Positions 14,201 through 28,151 of a DNA stretch of 64,000 nt are shown here, one piece after another. This DNA comes from Clusia tigrina (Eukaryota > Arthropoda > Insecta > Diptera > Clusiidae): assembly GCA_920105625.2 (NCBI GenBank), contig OV050032.1, forward strand, positions 16,935,856 to 16,999,855, read 5' to 3'. The notes beneath the pieces are model-generated. The model saw nothing but the letters and a program-made list of their open reading frames with translations. It made no database searches and was not told the DNA's origin. The position numbers and the translations under genes were made by a program. Each line of letters begins with the position of its first letter. The first letter of the stretch is position 1.

Positions 14201-16080
14201 TTTTATGCTTCGCCTGCGATTATTTATGTGGTATACTATTTATCAACAAATAATTATAGAAATAATAATAAAACAGAGCACTGATGATTTGACCTTTTTT
14301 CACATGAGGAACAACAAAGATTGCAAGATTACAAAGATTCCGTCACTAACTGGCACCAACTACCACAGCGTTGCCATAGTAAAAAGCTCAAAGCTAAATC
14401 TGCAGAAAAATATGAATCGGACAGAGCAATCTTTATTTTAATTGAGTTACATGTAATACGAGTGATCTTTAACAAGTACTATAAAATAATTTATACTATT
14501 TTCTTCTAAACTCTTGATTAACAACTTCCGAAAACAAGTCCTACACACAATTATGCTCATATACATATACGTATATATACACGTATGTACGTATATATAC
14601 ACATATATGTATATTAATTGTAAATATATGTATAAAATATCACATTTAGTTTTCAGAATCGGTGTATAAAAGAAACTCGAATACGTTGGACTTGATAAAG
14701 CATTTACAATTAATTCATTAAGTTTATTATATCTATTAGCATAATATATTATTATATATATTTGTAACTAAGGATATCAAAATAGGAAAAACTTGGTGGT
14801 GGCCGTGCTATCATAGGATTTCAACACACGACCTAAGATTTTGCTGCAACTGCCAAGGAAACTATGTATCACTAAAAAAAAAATACTTTTCAAGTTTTTT
14901 ATATGAATCATGACTCGAATTATTTAATTATTCATACTCGTGCAGTGTTAAATTATAACAAATATTAAAATCTAAAATGTAAAAATCCAATAGCAACATT
15001 TTAGATTGTTTTCTTCTATTTAAACTGTTTGTAAACATTTTTAACTCTTTTTTATGTATATGATATAAATATATATACCAATATATATGTGAACACTCAA
15101 AAGTTGGTTTATAATAATCAGAAAGTAGTTGCTCCCCACAGGCTTGGAGAAGTTTCTCCACCCACATATTGAATGAATATATGACGTAGATTCACTGTAA
15201 GGGTTTGTTATATTACAAAAAAAGTATCTTATTTCACTCATTATTTGAGTGTATTTTGTCTTTGAGCATATTACGGCCATTGATATATTTGTGAAAAATG
15301 AGGCAGTGCAAGTATTTTACAACCCTGATTGACTTCTGTTCAAAAGTTGAGATTGACGAATACCGAAAATCACATTACTCTTGTACCAAAAATATATTAA
15401 AAGTAGTATAGATTATACATATGTATATTTGTGTTGTAGATGAAAAAAATCAATTATGCATTCATATTTGCAGCTAAAACATACGTCTTTAAAATTGGCT
15501 CAGATGCTGCCGCTTTTGTGCATTGTGTTTCCGGGTGAGTGAGGTACGTTCACGAAGCAAAAATGTCTTCTCTGCTGCTCAGTAGTGAGAAAACAGCGAT
15601 AAGTCAGTCATTGCATGAAATTTCTTGTTACTTTTTCTAGTATTTTCTGGCAAGAATTTCAAAATTCCATAAAGTTATAAATAATATTTGTGGTAGGCGC
15701 TTCAATACGCAGTATATTGTTTTCAAATATATTGAAAATAAGTTAAAGAGAGCATTGTAAGAGATTAGTGCTTTTTTGTAGAGCCTTGAAAATTTTGTAT
15801 TTAAATTTGGCTTGATAAAATTGCGTTGTTGTTGGTCGGAGAAAAGTCTTAATTTGCCTTCGACTTTGTTCTCAACAATTCAATACTGTTTTTTTTTCTT
15901 GGTATTTACTGTTCATTTGTTTTTTTCTGTGTTTTTATAGCTATCCTGCGATACGGCCGTCTTTTCATTCGTTGAGTACTTCCGTTAGAAAGGCTCCGCA
16001 AAATCCGTTCAGCACTTGTAAATTATACTACCATCGAATTTTGAGACAAGGAAATTGTGAATTGCATCCCCATATCCGCA
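11247..16080. other. Intergenic/5' region between the divergent Agpat and visgun genes
   Basis: AT-rich, rich in TACATATGTA-like palindromes (e.g. near 12790, 13460, 13590, 14085). The two genes are divergent, so both promoters and any 5'UTR exons should lie here. The last 150 bp before 16081 are the probable visgun 5'UTR. No domain-bearing open frame was seen. Confidence 0.5.
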
Positions 16081-18347
16081 ATGAAGTCATCGTCAAGTGA
16101 ACTCCTTTTTTACGTGTTGGTAGGACTTTTCGTCACTTTTAATTGCCAAGGTATGTGAAGCAATAATAAGTGCGATTTTTTTTTTACAAGAAATAAATCT
16201 CTAATAACTAAGAATAAACAAAAAAGAAACTCAAATGAATGCAAAATTTGCTTACGTCGCTTATTTCGAAATATAGTATCAGTATAATTCATTTTTTCTT
16301 TTGGTTGTGTTTTGCCATTTGTGCACTTTTCCTGACCCCATGTATAAGCTTTAGCAAAATCAATTTATCGCTATTAATTGGTTAAAGGGATGAAGGAAAT
16401 GGTGATAACAGCAGCTATGGGAAAATGCTATCTCGGGGTGGTGCGTGGGCAAAAAATATCGGATACCCAAAAGCCGATTATTTATAACTCGTTTATTTTT
16501 CCAATGATCCTATTGAACACAATGAATATGCATACATATTTTTCAGAATAACAACTATCAAGAATATGTGACGCAGACCAATTTCTTGGGAACAAAATTA
16601 CGACTCGGTTTTCATTTTCTGCTAATAAATAATAATAATGTGCAATTCCAAATACAAATACAATGTACGTATGTCGGCTGTGTGCTTCTATGCAATATTA
16701 TGGAGTAGTAACAGTTAGCAACAAGCAACGAAAAAAGGAATTGACTGAATGCTCACAAGCTCTTTCGTCACTGTGTGTTGTGCATACATACAAGCATCCA
16801 CACAGCCGTGTCCATGCATACATATGTATATACATATTTTTTTGAGCCGCGCGGCGCTTTAGCCATTCTCAGAGGATAAACTAGCGAAATCCACAGTAAC
16901 CATACATCCATTTATATTTAGTTATTTAGAATAAAACAATTATACATCCATATGTATGTATATACAAAATCAAAAAAGTATCCTGCTTGTGTGTTAAATA
17001 AGGAGCCAGGCACATGTGTACATATGTATGTATGATCCGAATGAGATGTGATTTTAACAGCAGTGCAAACAACTTTCACAGCTGAACACCGAAACCAAAT
17101 ACACTGGTGATCGTTTTATCGAACTATGGTGGAATCGAATTACATCAGGTGAATTGCATTCAGATGATTTTGAGAAACACACCTGTCCATTGGCTTCCAA
17201 GATTGTGCGATTTGATACTTCTTGATTAGTTCTTGTGGTAGTTTTCGCTGATAATACCAGTAACAATTATCTGTTTTGAAACCAAATACTCGTGTGACAT
17301 ACGGGTCACTGCTATTCGAAAATTGCACTTCCATTCTGGGATTCGTCGGGGCCATATGAAACCATCTTCAAGCCTTTTAATGGCATGATGTCATTCCAAT
17401 AAACATTATTTTTGATAAGACTTGATGTTTTGTGTTGGTGTTTTTGGTATTTAAAGTTCGATCACGTTTAAAAACCACCAAATATTAATATATACATATA
17501 ATTATATACTACATTCACATAGGATGGGTTATAGCCCCTTTCACATTAGGTTGCTTTGTTTAAGGTGTTTGTTTATTGAGTGGCGTTTTCGAAGTTTATT
17601 ACCTGGTGTGAGTAATTGGCCTACGTTTTTTGGGGTTGACCTAAATGTAATTTGCTAAATGTTGAACTGAGCTATGAATTTATTTCACCGTGTCTTGCAG
17701 AGTAGTTTTGGAAGCCTTCTGCAGTTAAATTTGTCGATTGCATATTTACTTTTTCATGTAGGATGGTATTTAATTTCTATTTAAGTTGGTCGTATATAAA
17801 GAGTTTATTTATATTATCGCAAATTTTGTCATTTTATACAGAGAATGGTACAGGGGATATAAAACGCGCGGATATTCCGCTGATTCCTGAAAACGTTTCT
17901 GAAGGCAAAACTCCGGTGCTACCCAATCCAATTAAAACTAATGAATCAACTGTAGTAACAACACCTGAACCAATAATAACAACACCAGCATCAGATAAGA
18001 ACACTACATCAACATTAACAACAACCCCCATCAATACAACAACTATAATACCTACTACTACTACTGTTGTTCCTAATACCACCACTTTAGCTCCTGATAC
18101 CACCACAACTGTAACTCCCAATACCACAACCGTGGCTCCGACTACATCCACAATAAGTCCTGACACTACAACCACATCAACAACTACTCCAGCACCTACC
18201 CCGTCTCCAGTTCCACCTCCATGCCATCGTTTCGATGGGCCCTCATTCATTGGTGGCATCGTATTAACTTTGGGTCTACTGGCTATTAGTTTGGTCGCTT
18301 ACAAGTTCTACAAGGCCCATAATGAACGCAACTACCACACTCTTTGA
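16081..18347 (+). CDS. vsg: Visgun/endolyn (CD164-like) sialomucin
   Basis: A type I mucin-like membrane protein of late endosomes/lysosomes and the cell surface. Two coding exons: 16081-16150 (phase 1, donor AAG|GTATGT) and 17842-18347 (acceptor TTATACAG), giving 191 residues. Exon 1 encodes a signal peptide (Met-Lys-Ser4, hydrophobic core, cut near NCQG). Residues about 50-145 are Thr/Pro-rich with many TTT runs and several N-x-T sites, as expected of a heavily O-glycosylated stalk. A membrane segment follows (FIGGIVLTLGLLAISLVAY). The tail ends in NYHTL, the Y-x-x-hydrophobic sorting signal that endolyns end in. The join rebuilds a Glu codon and no stop intervenes. The intron of about 1.7 kb holds a candidate gene on the other strand. 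Start choice: first ATG, directly before the signal peptide. Confidence 0.93.
17054..17355 (-). CDS. Candidate nested two-exon small gene inside the visgun intron
   Basis: I do not recognise this protein. Exon 1 (17355-17183) and exon 2 (17123-17054) join across a 59-nt intron with a CAG|GTGTGT donor, a pyrimidine/CTGAT stretch and a CCATAG acceptor, giving 80 residues. Exon 1 has a balanced composition, with aromatic and charged residues (e.g. NCYWYYQRKLPQEL) and no low complexity. The product ends with four Cys in the last eight residues (CESCLHCC). There is no obvious signal peptide or membrane segment. An in-frame TGA lies four codons upstream of the ATG, so the start is either this Met or an upstream exon. 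It is antisense to, and inside, the visgun intron. It could be a young or testis-type small gene, or a chance frame. Confidence 0.4.
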
Positions 18348-19500
18348 GCCGCTACAGCTTTTACGTCAGCTTTTAATGCAGCAGCCAACGCCGCACCTGC
18401 AGGCAATTCAGTTATTGACGTGGAACGTGTGCGTTTTGTTCAGCCTCCGTTCCCGTTGCGATCACCTCCACCACCAGCACCATTTTCTGGCGTTCAGTCA
18501 TCACCTTCAGCCAGGCAAAGGCTACTGCAGACGTAAATCTTGTAAATGCGACTAAAACAAAACAAACAAAAAGAAAAAAGAAAAACAGAAATTAAATCCT
18601 TCAGCAAAAAGCTCCTCCTACGGGCTCGAGACAACTTTATCTCATACAAAAATATTTTAACCTATATATATGTATGTATGTGCAGATTTTTTTTTATTAT
18701 CCAGCAAATTATTGCCATAAGAATTTTATTTGAATTTAACTTTCCCTGTGGAGAGACAATTTTTTTCGTTTTGAGAGAGCACATTTTAGGTTATCGCAAA
18801 CTGAACGCTATTGTGAGATATCGTAAAACAATTGCTAAAGGGAGGCAGGCGCTTATAATATATGCCTTTGGAACATAGTTTTAAAAATTTTGCAGATGTA
18901 TTGTATTGTATTATTATCGTAATTAAAAGAAAAACAAAAAAAAAAAAAACAAACAAAAAAGTCAAAAAATATATTTCGAGACTGTGTGTTGAACATAAAG
19001 AAGGAGTGACGATTGGCGTATGACGGCGTACAAGCGATTCTAAGAGATTTTTCAATGCAAACATTCAAATCGTTGCTTGTGTGCAAAGCTTTCCACTGCA
19101 TCAATTGCATTTTTAATTTTGCTTAAGTGCATTATTTTCATCCGATAACAACGCCCTTGCGTTTTGCTCAATATCACATTTCCGAAGAATCCATTTGCCC
19201 AAAAAGAAGTTGAAGCGGGAGTTTTGTGCAACAACTGCATAATCCTGCATTGCACTATTCATTCAAGTAGCTGCTAACAAACCTTTATCAGTACACCAAC
19301 ACACACATACACATACGCGAGGATATGCAGCAAACAAAAAAAAAAAAATGGATTTTCTCTGCTACTGCATATTCCTAAGCAGCTCGTTCTGATGCAATTT
19401 CGTATTTGTGCTTTACGGATGAGCAGAACGCCCCGTCGGCCCTTTTTTATTGTCCCATGTTGCTTATAAATAAATGTTTATTTAATATTAATATCACATT
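18348..19500 (+). other. vsg: Probable visgun 3'UTR
   Basis: A-rich DNA downstream of the visgun stop codon. A plausible poly(A) signal AATAAA lies at 19469-19474 and another near 19806. No open frame with recognisable features was seen. Confidence 0.4.
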
Positions 19501-21650
19501 TCGATTGTGTTGTAAATTTCTTTTGTGTGATTTAGAAACAAAAGATCACATTCTTATATAGAGTAACAGGAAAGTAAATGTTTACACAAACTAAAAGAAA
19601 CAAAAAGCAAAAAAAATTTAATAAAAAACAAAAATGCAAAAAAAAAAACGAAAACATTGAAATGTAATCTCATATAAATTAATAATTATAAAAATCATTA
19701 ACAAAACTAACATACGTAATGTGTGTATATCAGTATATCATTATTGCTATTATTACAATTATCCTATATACTTTCTATAGACTAGTTTACTTTGATGATT
19801 TTATTAAAAATAAAGATACAACCAACCAACCAAAACAAAACAAGAAAATAGGTGTTAAAATTTATTTGAAATTTGATATTTGCACGTTTAGTAAGTTCGC
19901 TTGTGTTCGCTCGATTTAGCAGACGCCTGCCTGCCTTACAGACTTTATTGGGCATTTTTGTTGATTAGAACCGTTTCAATCGAACATCAATACAACACGT
20001 GAACACGTTTTACGGAGAGGGGCACGTACGTAAATTCAATTTAATTAGTACAAAGCAGAAAAATTGCAACTTGGATCGAACATACCTACGATCGATTGTA
20101 CATGTGATCGCGGCTATAAAACCAGTTTTGTTCACGGCTCTCGAACAAAGTTCGGTCAATAAGGGGCGCTCCAAGGCACAGCCCTAATTGCCATTTAACT
20201 CGTATGCCCTCTTTATTTCTAAAGATATAGTTCGCTATATGCATATAACAAGAAGAAGAAGAATCCACGTATGCAGACGTAGTTGACTTCAGTCTCTGTT
20301 ATTGAATTTTTTGCGATGGGCATGTAAGTATGTATGTATGTGTATGTATATATGTATTTTTGATGAACGTTTCTCGAGGTGTCATTTTAAAGAGGCAAGT
20401 ACGTATCCGAAGTTAAACAGCGAATGAACCGCACATTTTGGTAAATGCCGGACCACCACTACAAGATAACCAATATAAATTGTGTGTAGGGGATTTAAAG
20501 CACCGCGACCTTTCGATCTATTGTGCCCAACCAATAGAAAAGTATTGTGAGCAATATTATACATAGGAGAGCTTGAATATACAGATGAGCTTAAGCAATA
20601 TTATGTATAATTCTGACTTTAAATACGCCGGTTTTTTCTAAGCCACACGAAATGTGTTCTATAGATGATGTGCCTATTTGCGGTTGAGCATATGGGATGA
20701 TACAAAAATCATTTGATAAATATACTTATTTTTACAGCTTACCTCCAGAACCAAAGAATATATGTGACTGAATTTCAGCAAATTCGTTTATTGACAAACA
20801 TTTTTTTGTATGCACCTCATTCAATCAAGTTAGTATGCCGAAGATCGTTGCCACGCAATGAAAGCTCTCAATTTTGGCAAAGAGCGAATTGCACGTCCTT
20901 GTTGTGTAGGCTTGTGCGTTGAAACATTGATAGAAAATTTTACATCTATTTAGGAAAGTCATTCATGCCCACATATGTAAATAGAGGAATAATGGGGTCA
21001 GTGAGAGCGCAACGGTAAAACTAAACACAAAAGACAAATGGGACCCCAGTGAATATCGGAGCTCACGGAGATATATAGATGTGTGGTTATACAAAAATGT
21101 CAAAAGATATTTGCGTAAATAGGAGCAGCCTAAAATTAGTCCCTAAGGTGTGTATTTTTCGTTTGAGCATTCACACAATCGCTTCCTCCCACCTCATGTG
21201 CGCACTTCTTAGCGCAACTAACACAAGCAAGATTTTCCATTTGCTTCTGAGGGGCAATTGCCCCCCCCCCCAAGAGTGATGCGTATTGTAGTTAACTGAA
21301 CTTAACATAACATTTGCCGTGACTTGGATAAAAGTTGAGTGGGCAAAGCGTGTTCCTGGTGAGTGAAGGCATAACTCTACATAAAGCTCTGCCCATATTT
21401 GATGCCAATGTTAAGGAACGTTAGACCCCACTGGTAATTATTGTTTATTATTTATTATATTATTATTGATTGATATGCTTTATTCATAAATTCATTTCAC
21501 AACCGCTTTATATGTTGCATATCTTAAGTTAAGCACATTGCTCATTTATTTATTTAAAAGGATTCTTCATAATAATAAATTAAAGATATTTTTAGAGAAT
21601 GAGTCATAGTTGCCAGGGGCTTCAACTCGAATTTAACTTATAATTACGCA
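19501..21650. other. Intergenic, no gene seen
   Basis: AT-rich spacer between the visgun 3' region and the retrotransposon fragment. Contains a C10 run near 21260 and a short (GTAT)n stretch near 20325-20356. I see no supported gene. Confidence 0.4.
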
Positions 21651-21658
21651 TTACTTAT

Positions 21659-22140
21659 TTAGGCATTTAAACTGGCGACAGCAAGCTTCAGGATAGTGTG
21701 TTTTCCTCTCTCCGCAAGTTCGTTACCTGGTATCCCCGAGTGTCCTGAGATCCACATAATTTTTATTTTGTTCGAGTGTTTAATGCACGTTTTACGGATG
21801 TTGTTTATGGTCCTGTTGTTATGATTATTGAAATTTCGGCTGGCTTCAGTATTCGAATTGCTGTCTCTACATATGCGGTAGTTTGCTTTATTGTTGCGAG
21901 CAAAGTCGACGACACTTTGAATAGCAAACGCTTCGGCAGTAAACACAGAACTAAATAGAGCAAGACATCCTGGCATAATTAAACTCCCGTTGTGGTGGAC
22001 CACAGGAAATTATGTGCCGAGAGTTCGTTTTGATCCGTCTGTATAGAGTAGGCTCCGTCTCTTATTTATATATTCAGTTGCGATTTCTGTAGAGAGTTGT
22101 CTATAAACTCTGAGATCAGTTGCTGTTTTGGGAAACTTGG
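21659..22140 (-). mobile_element. Non-LTR retrotransposon fragment, RNase H domain
   Basis: Minus-strand translation shows the RNase H pattern in order: YTDGSK, then an AEAFAI block (catalytic Glu region), then WISGHSGIPGNELAE near the end. An in-frame stop follows shortly after TDGSKRT, and the DSQ block is degraded, so it is dead. The type resembles I/Jockey-group LINEs. Reverse transcriptase and endonuclease are missing here. Confidence 0.75.
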
Positions 22141-22149
22141 AGCAAATTC

Positions 22150-25100
22150 AATGCAAAGGAGCTGTCTTTTATATTACAAGGTTCACTTTCTCATTTAGCT
22201 TGATAGTTTTTTGGAGAACTTAATACACCTAGGAATTGTGGATTTGATTTTATATGATTGTTTATGCTTGCAAACCTCCAATATATCTTTCTATAGTACA
22301 CTCTGTTGTTGCTGTTGAATAGTTTGTATATTCAGATATTTACAGCTTAAGAATAATCGGAATATATGCAGATATTACAGGTTAAGGATCATAACTTTTG
22401 TATATTACGCTGTGGCTTTTCTGCATTTTTTGACTGTTGAAGCAATATCTTTAAGTGTTATGATCACTTGTATATGGTATATTCCGCTTATGGTATAGTT
22501 CAGGGTTGTGGGGTCGGAGTTGGAATCACTGGTTTTTGGGTGGAGTCGGCATCGGAATAATTTTAACGACTCCAACTCCAATAAATTGTGTATACAATAT
22601 CTGAAGTCTTAAAATAAACTGGAATAATAGCATCGCATACTTGTATTAATGTACTTGTATATATATAATTATTTACTTTGTTGCGATGTTTACACGGATT
22701 AAATAAATAATCTATTCTATTATATCTTGCACCATAATTACATTATGATTGCAAGTGTTGGGGGAGTGAGTACTAGCTACTGAGGCCTTCGACTCTAAAG
22801 GAAAGAAGCATTTTTGAGACCATAAATATAATTTCCATTATTCTGCGCAATAGTTACTGTATGGATAAGATGTATGCTCAGATATATTTCAAGTCTTATT
22901 ATAATTTAAGTTAGAGTTAAGAGTCGAAGATTGAGTCTGAGTGGAACTTGGAGTCAGAGTCGGAGTCGCAGTTGGAGACTTGTGCTATGGTGCTATGAGT
23001 TGGAGACATTATTTGACGATTCCATATACCTGGTATAGTCACAGTTAAGTGTGGCATAAGTGCTGTTAACGTAAGTTTAAAATTCTAGTGCGCCAGATAC
23101 CGAGGGTCTCGATTTTAAATATAGTGCTGCTTGAAAGTTTTGCTGCTTATAATCGGCATTGCGCATCCTTCGGGAAGAAAAACAAAAATTTCAGAAAACA
23201 ATTGAAACACTATGTTGTTTATACATATTAATAATAAACATTTATTTGCTTCACTTGCTTTGCTTTAATGTTACATTTTATTTAATGGCTTAAAATTCTA
23301 CAACATCTATTTCTTATCAATATTATATATTTATGTAAGTATGTATAATATATTCTAAAATTCCACATCAATAGTATTCATTTCACTGCGTTATTCGCGT
23401 TATATATGCATGTAAATATGAATGTGTCTGTTAAAGTGTTGTCCAATGACAAAGTTCCACAAATTATGCTTCTCATTGCTACCACTTGACTTGTATATTT
23501 TGTACAGTAATTGTTTGTCTCCTCTAAGGTGAATGCAACATAATATAAAGAGAAATATTTCATTCAAATATAAAATTATGTAATTATATAATAAACAGAG
23601 GAGTACCACAATTCATGCTCATGCTCGAAGAAAAAAATAAAATCAAAAATACGAAGTGAAATGAATACTCTTTTAATGCATGCGGTGAATTTAAAAATTA
23701 TAAAAAATCCAAACAAATGATGTTGTGTTCTTATTGTTGTTACCTACACATATTTAAAATTTATAACTATATTACAAAACGATAGTGGAAATTGCATAGC
23801 TCAACATCAGTTCACAAAACAAGATTTTTGGAAATTCCTTAAATATATGTATGTCAGTGGTCAGGGGTGTCAAAGTTGCTTATAACAAATAAAGCCCACA
23901 GCCGCATATTGCAAAGAAAAACCAACGAAATATAATATTGCTTATATCCTTTGACACGAGATTATTAGGATGTGTTTACATCTTAATCAATATAATGGTG
24001 GCATTCAATATTGGTGCCTTTTCAGCAACATTCAAATATGAGTATGTAGGAAGAGAACGAATGAGATCAACACATTCCACTGTGCACTAATCACAGTTCA
24101 CACTATCTCAAACATTCAAACATGTTGCTTGTGCGCACATGAATGAAGTTAGTTTGATGTGAAGAGTGCTCAAATTGTTGTACGTGAAACCAGGATATAT
24201 TAGCCAGGTAGCAGCTTCCAGGAGAATTTTGCTAGCCTTCGCCAACCAAAACTAATCGTAAATGAGAGAGCTTTCGTATTTTTGCTGACCGCTTTCATCA
24301 TGAGAGAGAGAGAATACGCATCTTCTCAGAATCCAACCAGAAGTCAAAATGTCCAAATATGTAAGTAAAACATGACTATTACCGAAATGTATAAAGATTG
24401 CTTTCTGCCAGTTTGGAGAGAGCTTGCTGACGATACGTTCGTCATCTTAGATCATGGGAGGTTTAGCAGTCAGTTAAATTATCTCATGAACAGCGTTCAT
24501 ACAATAGTACTTCATTTGTTGCCGCCTTGCCAGAGTCGCCCTCACCGTCTTACATGTACCAATATATACCGATCAGGAACTGCTTCTTTTCTTTCTATGT
24601 TGTACCAGCAGCATTGGTACTGTTTACAGTCTACAGATTAGGCTTGGGTAGTGAACGACCGAAAAACTAACTGATCTGTTTCACTGAACAGAACTAGTTC
24701 ATATCAGTTAAACAAAATAGTGCACTTGCTCACTTATTCATATGGTTCAACTATATATTCGCTCATATGAGCAGATATACGAATATATACACACTAACAT
24801 TATCTCGAATTATGTACATATGTATGTATGTTGGCTCCAATTAGAGCATCAAGGGACATATGGAAACCAAAATTTTGATACTCTTATTAATAAGTTCACA
24901 TTGTTTACAGTGAATGTGAAATCGGCGAAATATTTTAATAATTGCTCCTCGAAAAAAATACAGTGCTATACATTTTGTTGAAAACAAGGACAAAAAAGGC
25001 CCAAGAGAAACGCTTTATGTTTCCTTCCACCTCTTATGAACGAACGAACGAGTAAATTGAGTAGGTGAGCAAGTCACATGTTTTAATAATCATGACATAC

Positions 25101-27430
25101 TGAGCGCAACTTAACTAGCTGAGCACCTGAACGATGTGAACGGCATAGTTCAATAAGCTCAGTGAATGAGAATGAGCGGATCAGTCAGCTGAACGACCAA
25201 GTCCAACTCTCCTACAGACCAGTCAATAGGCAATGTTCGTAAGTCAGACTATTTGCAAAATAAAAATGTTTTGAGTTGCAGTTGCGTGAGGAGGGAGGAA
25301 TGCTTTTGACACCCCCGGATGTTGGCAGACGTACGCCTATGGGTATGTTGGTTTGCTGTGTTTGGGGGGAAACACAATTTTCTACAAAATATTTTTTGTT
25401 ATTAATCTTCTTTTCTTTATACTACTGTAGCAAAAGAAAATACAGAACTTGCACAGATCCTTTTGCTAAATTAGTATACACACTTACGGCATTTGCATTT
25501 AGTGTGCCGTTTCCGATCAGTACGCAGATTTCGTTACAAAATGCAATATTGAGGGAGTTATAATCTTCACACAGATATACAAATATACTTTGCTTAAACT
25601 ATTAAAAAACTATGCTACCATAAATGAGTTCACATTAATTAAAAAGCAATAAACACTTTAAAAAACGGTGTCGATTGTTGGTGTGTATCCTTAATTAAGT
25701 AAGTAGCTGAACAGCGTGCAAGTTAAATACTAAACATTACATTTAAATGGTGGTAGTGTACGATTTTCATTGAATTTGAAAATAAAATCACGTCTTGCAA
25801 TAGCAAATTTTTCTAATAATTCGTTTTTTCAGCAGTTTCATTTCTGCCGAGTATGATCAGACGACACAAGCTGCTCTCATTTCGTTGGTCTACGCTGTTT
25901 GTTGGAATTTTTTTGTTTGTATCATATAAGCATTTATACATAATACATATATATTGTGAAATTATACGTTGTAAAAGTGTACTTCCGAACCTACTCGAAT
26001 AAACCGCGCAATTCTGACATAGATGAAACACAGGTGATCTCTGCTAACTTTAGAAGGAGGAATCGTTAAAATTGCGTTTTCTAAAAATAATTCTTTCCAA
26101 TTTACTTTGGACAAAGCTTTTAAAACCATACAAATATTTCACCAGCCGACAATTTGTGCCCTTTGACATACAAAATATAAAATTGTACGAGTATATCTCA
26201 ACAATTGTGGAAGTTGTTGTTACCGCCCATTACAATTAAGCGTAAGTAATAGTTAAAATGCATTAGATTGCATCGAAATTTTCAATACATTAATTTAATT
26301 TAACACTCCTTTTCATTATATCAAAACACTTTTGTCTTCTAATTCAGCCGGCGGTATTTTCGCCAGGACCAAATTCATTCAACAAACAGCAAAAATTCTA
26401 AACAATTTTCATATGTAAATATGTATAAAAGAGAAATAATAATATTTTGCGCAATTTAAAATCACTTAATATGGACTTTTATAATTACTTTCATTAAATG
26501 GTACGAAAAAAGTCTGTTTCTCGTGTATTTAATACAAGCCCTTTGTAAGTTTGGGAGCTAATCAGGACCCGCCACAAATGAACGGAATTGGATCCTTTTA
26601 AAAATAATTGTAGTGACAAAATTTTTGAATTTGGAAAGTTCACAGAAACGGAATAGTTTTCATTCGTTCGGTTGATTGCCTCGCACTTGTAAAATGTTAA
26701 TGCATTTAATATGAAATATGGGACACTTTTTGCTGGGTTGCCAATTAGAGTATACTAAAGTTGAGAAATATAGAGGGAAAGAATAATGTATTGCTGAAGT
26801 CCGTTTTCTGAAGCTGTTGTGTTTTAGTTTTCAAATTGGTTGGTTGGTTGCTTTTGCAGAGACGTTTATGAATTTAAATCTTATTAGAGTTGCTATGCTT
26901 AACGTTTTCAGTTTTCGTTTCAATATTTGACTTATATAATATTACAATTCTTAAGCTAGTTGTGGGGGCGGGGGGAAAATTACATGCATTTTTTCAAAAA
27001 AATTTACTTATGCCATTTAATAATTCTAATTATCAATATTTTAACATTATATTCGTAAATAAAACAAAAAAGCAAAACATTTCTCACACTTTTTAAATAT
27101 TTCGCAAATATAAACAATTTAAAATATGTAAAAGCTTTCAAACAACAAAGTTCTTAAATTAAAAATATGTTAAAAAAATAAATTTTATCTAAAAACGTAA
27201 TGGCCAACAATTTCGCAAATTTGAAAACAACGTCTGAAACAATGTTTCTCGAGAACTTAATAAACAAATCGAGCTAATTAAAAGTTTACAAAATATAAAT
27301 TACATATAAAAAGTAAATAGCTGAGCTAGTTTGTATAGAGGTGTTCTTGTAAAGAGTTGGTGGAGCAAGCTCATTTCGTCTTGATTGGGCGCAATTTTAA
27401 TATTTGGCATCGGTTCGTTGCCTTTTCCAA
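22150..27430. other. Intergenic between the LINE fragment and Pym
   Basis: AT-rich spacer. It includes a patch of GGAGTCGGAGTTGG-like simple sequence (22515-22580 and 22915-22980, partly in opposite orientation) and a region rich in GTTCA/TGAAC words (24650-25210). The last few hundred bases before 27431 should contain the Pym 3'UTR. No supported gene. Confidence 0.4.
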
Positions 27431-28151
27431 TTAAAAGCAATGTTTGTTGGCGCCATTGGGATGGCGTTGCAACTCTTGCTCCTCCAATTGCTTGATATAC
27501 TGGATCACATTCGTTTTTCGCTTGACCTTGTCTAACTGATCTTTATCAGGATGCACCAAATCGCCATTATCAAGTTTTTCTTCGATAGCCTCAATTTCGC
27601 GTAATTTTTTGCGTAGTCTCTTTAATTTTTTGCTCACATCGTGGACTTCCTCGTCCAATTTTAAGGCTGCTGGCAAATCATTGGCCAGAGATTCAACTTC
27701 ATCGACGGCTTCAGCACCAACGTCGGCATGCGTATCTCCTTTCTGACCATCGGCTGTACTCGATGGCAACATAAGCAAGCCCGGTTGCTGTTTTTGCTTT
27801 TTAGATCTACTTTTCTTGGTGGTGGGTGCCCCACCAGCTTCCTTTTCCTGCTTCTTGATTTTGGCGCGCTCCAACTTCTCACGATCTTTTTTGGAAGTTT
27901 CTATTGCAAATGGACACATACCTGGCGGTATATCAGTTTTACGCAGTGCAAACTGCTTTCCTTTGCTCTCATAGAGTGGCACTTCCTCCTGCGGTACGTA
28001 ACCGTCCTTGACGCGACGTGCTTTGCGCCAAGTGCCGTCCGGGCGCTGGGTGGCCGGAATAAATTTACCTACGCGGAGCAACAACAGAAGTAAAACTGTA
28101 CAAAAATACTTCACAAAACTCACCTTCACTGTCAGTTAAATAAGTGGTCAT
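27431..28151 (-). CDS. wibg: Partner of Y14 and Mago (Pym, within the bgcn)
   Basis: Pym binds the Mago-Y14 heterodimer of the exon junction complex and removes it from spliced mRNA in the cytoplasm. Two exons: 28151-28124 and 28068-27431, separated by a 55-nt intron with donor GAAG|GTGAGT and acceptor GCGTAG, giving 221 residues. The short first exon (MTTYLTDSE) rebuilds the conserved N-terminus. Reading on without splicing would give a false hydrophobic start. Residues about 9-50 (GKFIPATQRPDGTWRK, RRVKDGYVPQEEVPLYESK) are the Mago-Y14 binding domain. The middle is a basic Lys-rich region. The C-terminal part has a charged coiled-coil-like helix (LKRLRKKLREIEAIEEKL) and the family's end region. 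Length agrees with the fly protein. Regulatory elements were not identified. Confidence 0.93.

Noticed and set aside
17834..18259. 141-codon Val-rich minus-strand frame
   Set aside because: Mirror image of the Thr-rich mucin stalk of visgun.
24640..25210. Possible transposon with terminal GAACGACC words
   Set aside because: The matching words are direct, not inverted, and no target-site duplication or open frame was seen.
27728..28093. 121-codon plus-strand frame
   Set aside because: Antisense to the well-supported Pym coding sequence.
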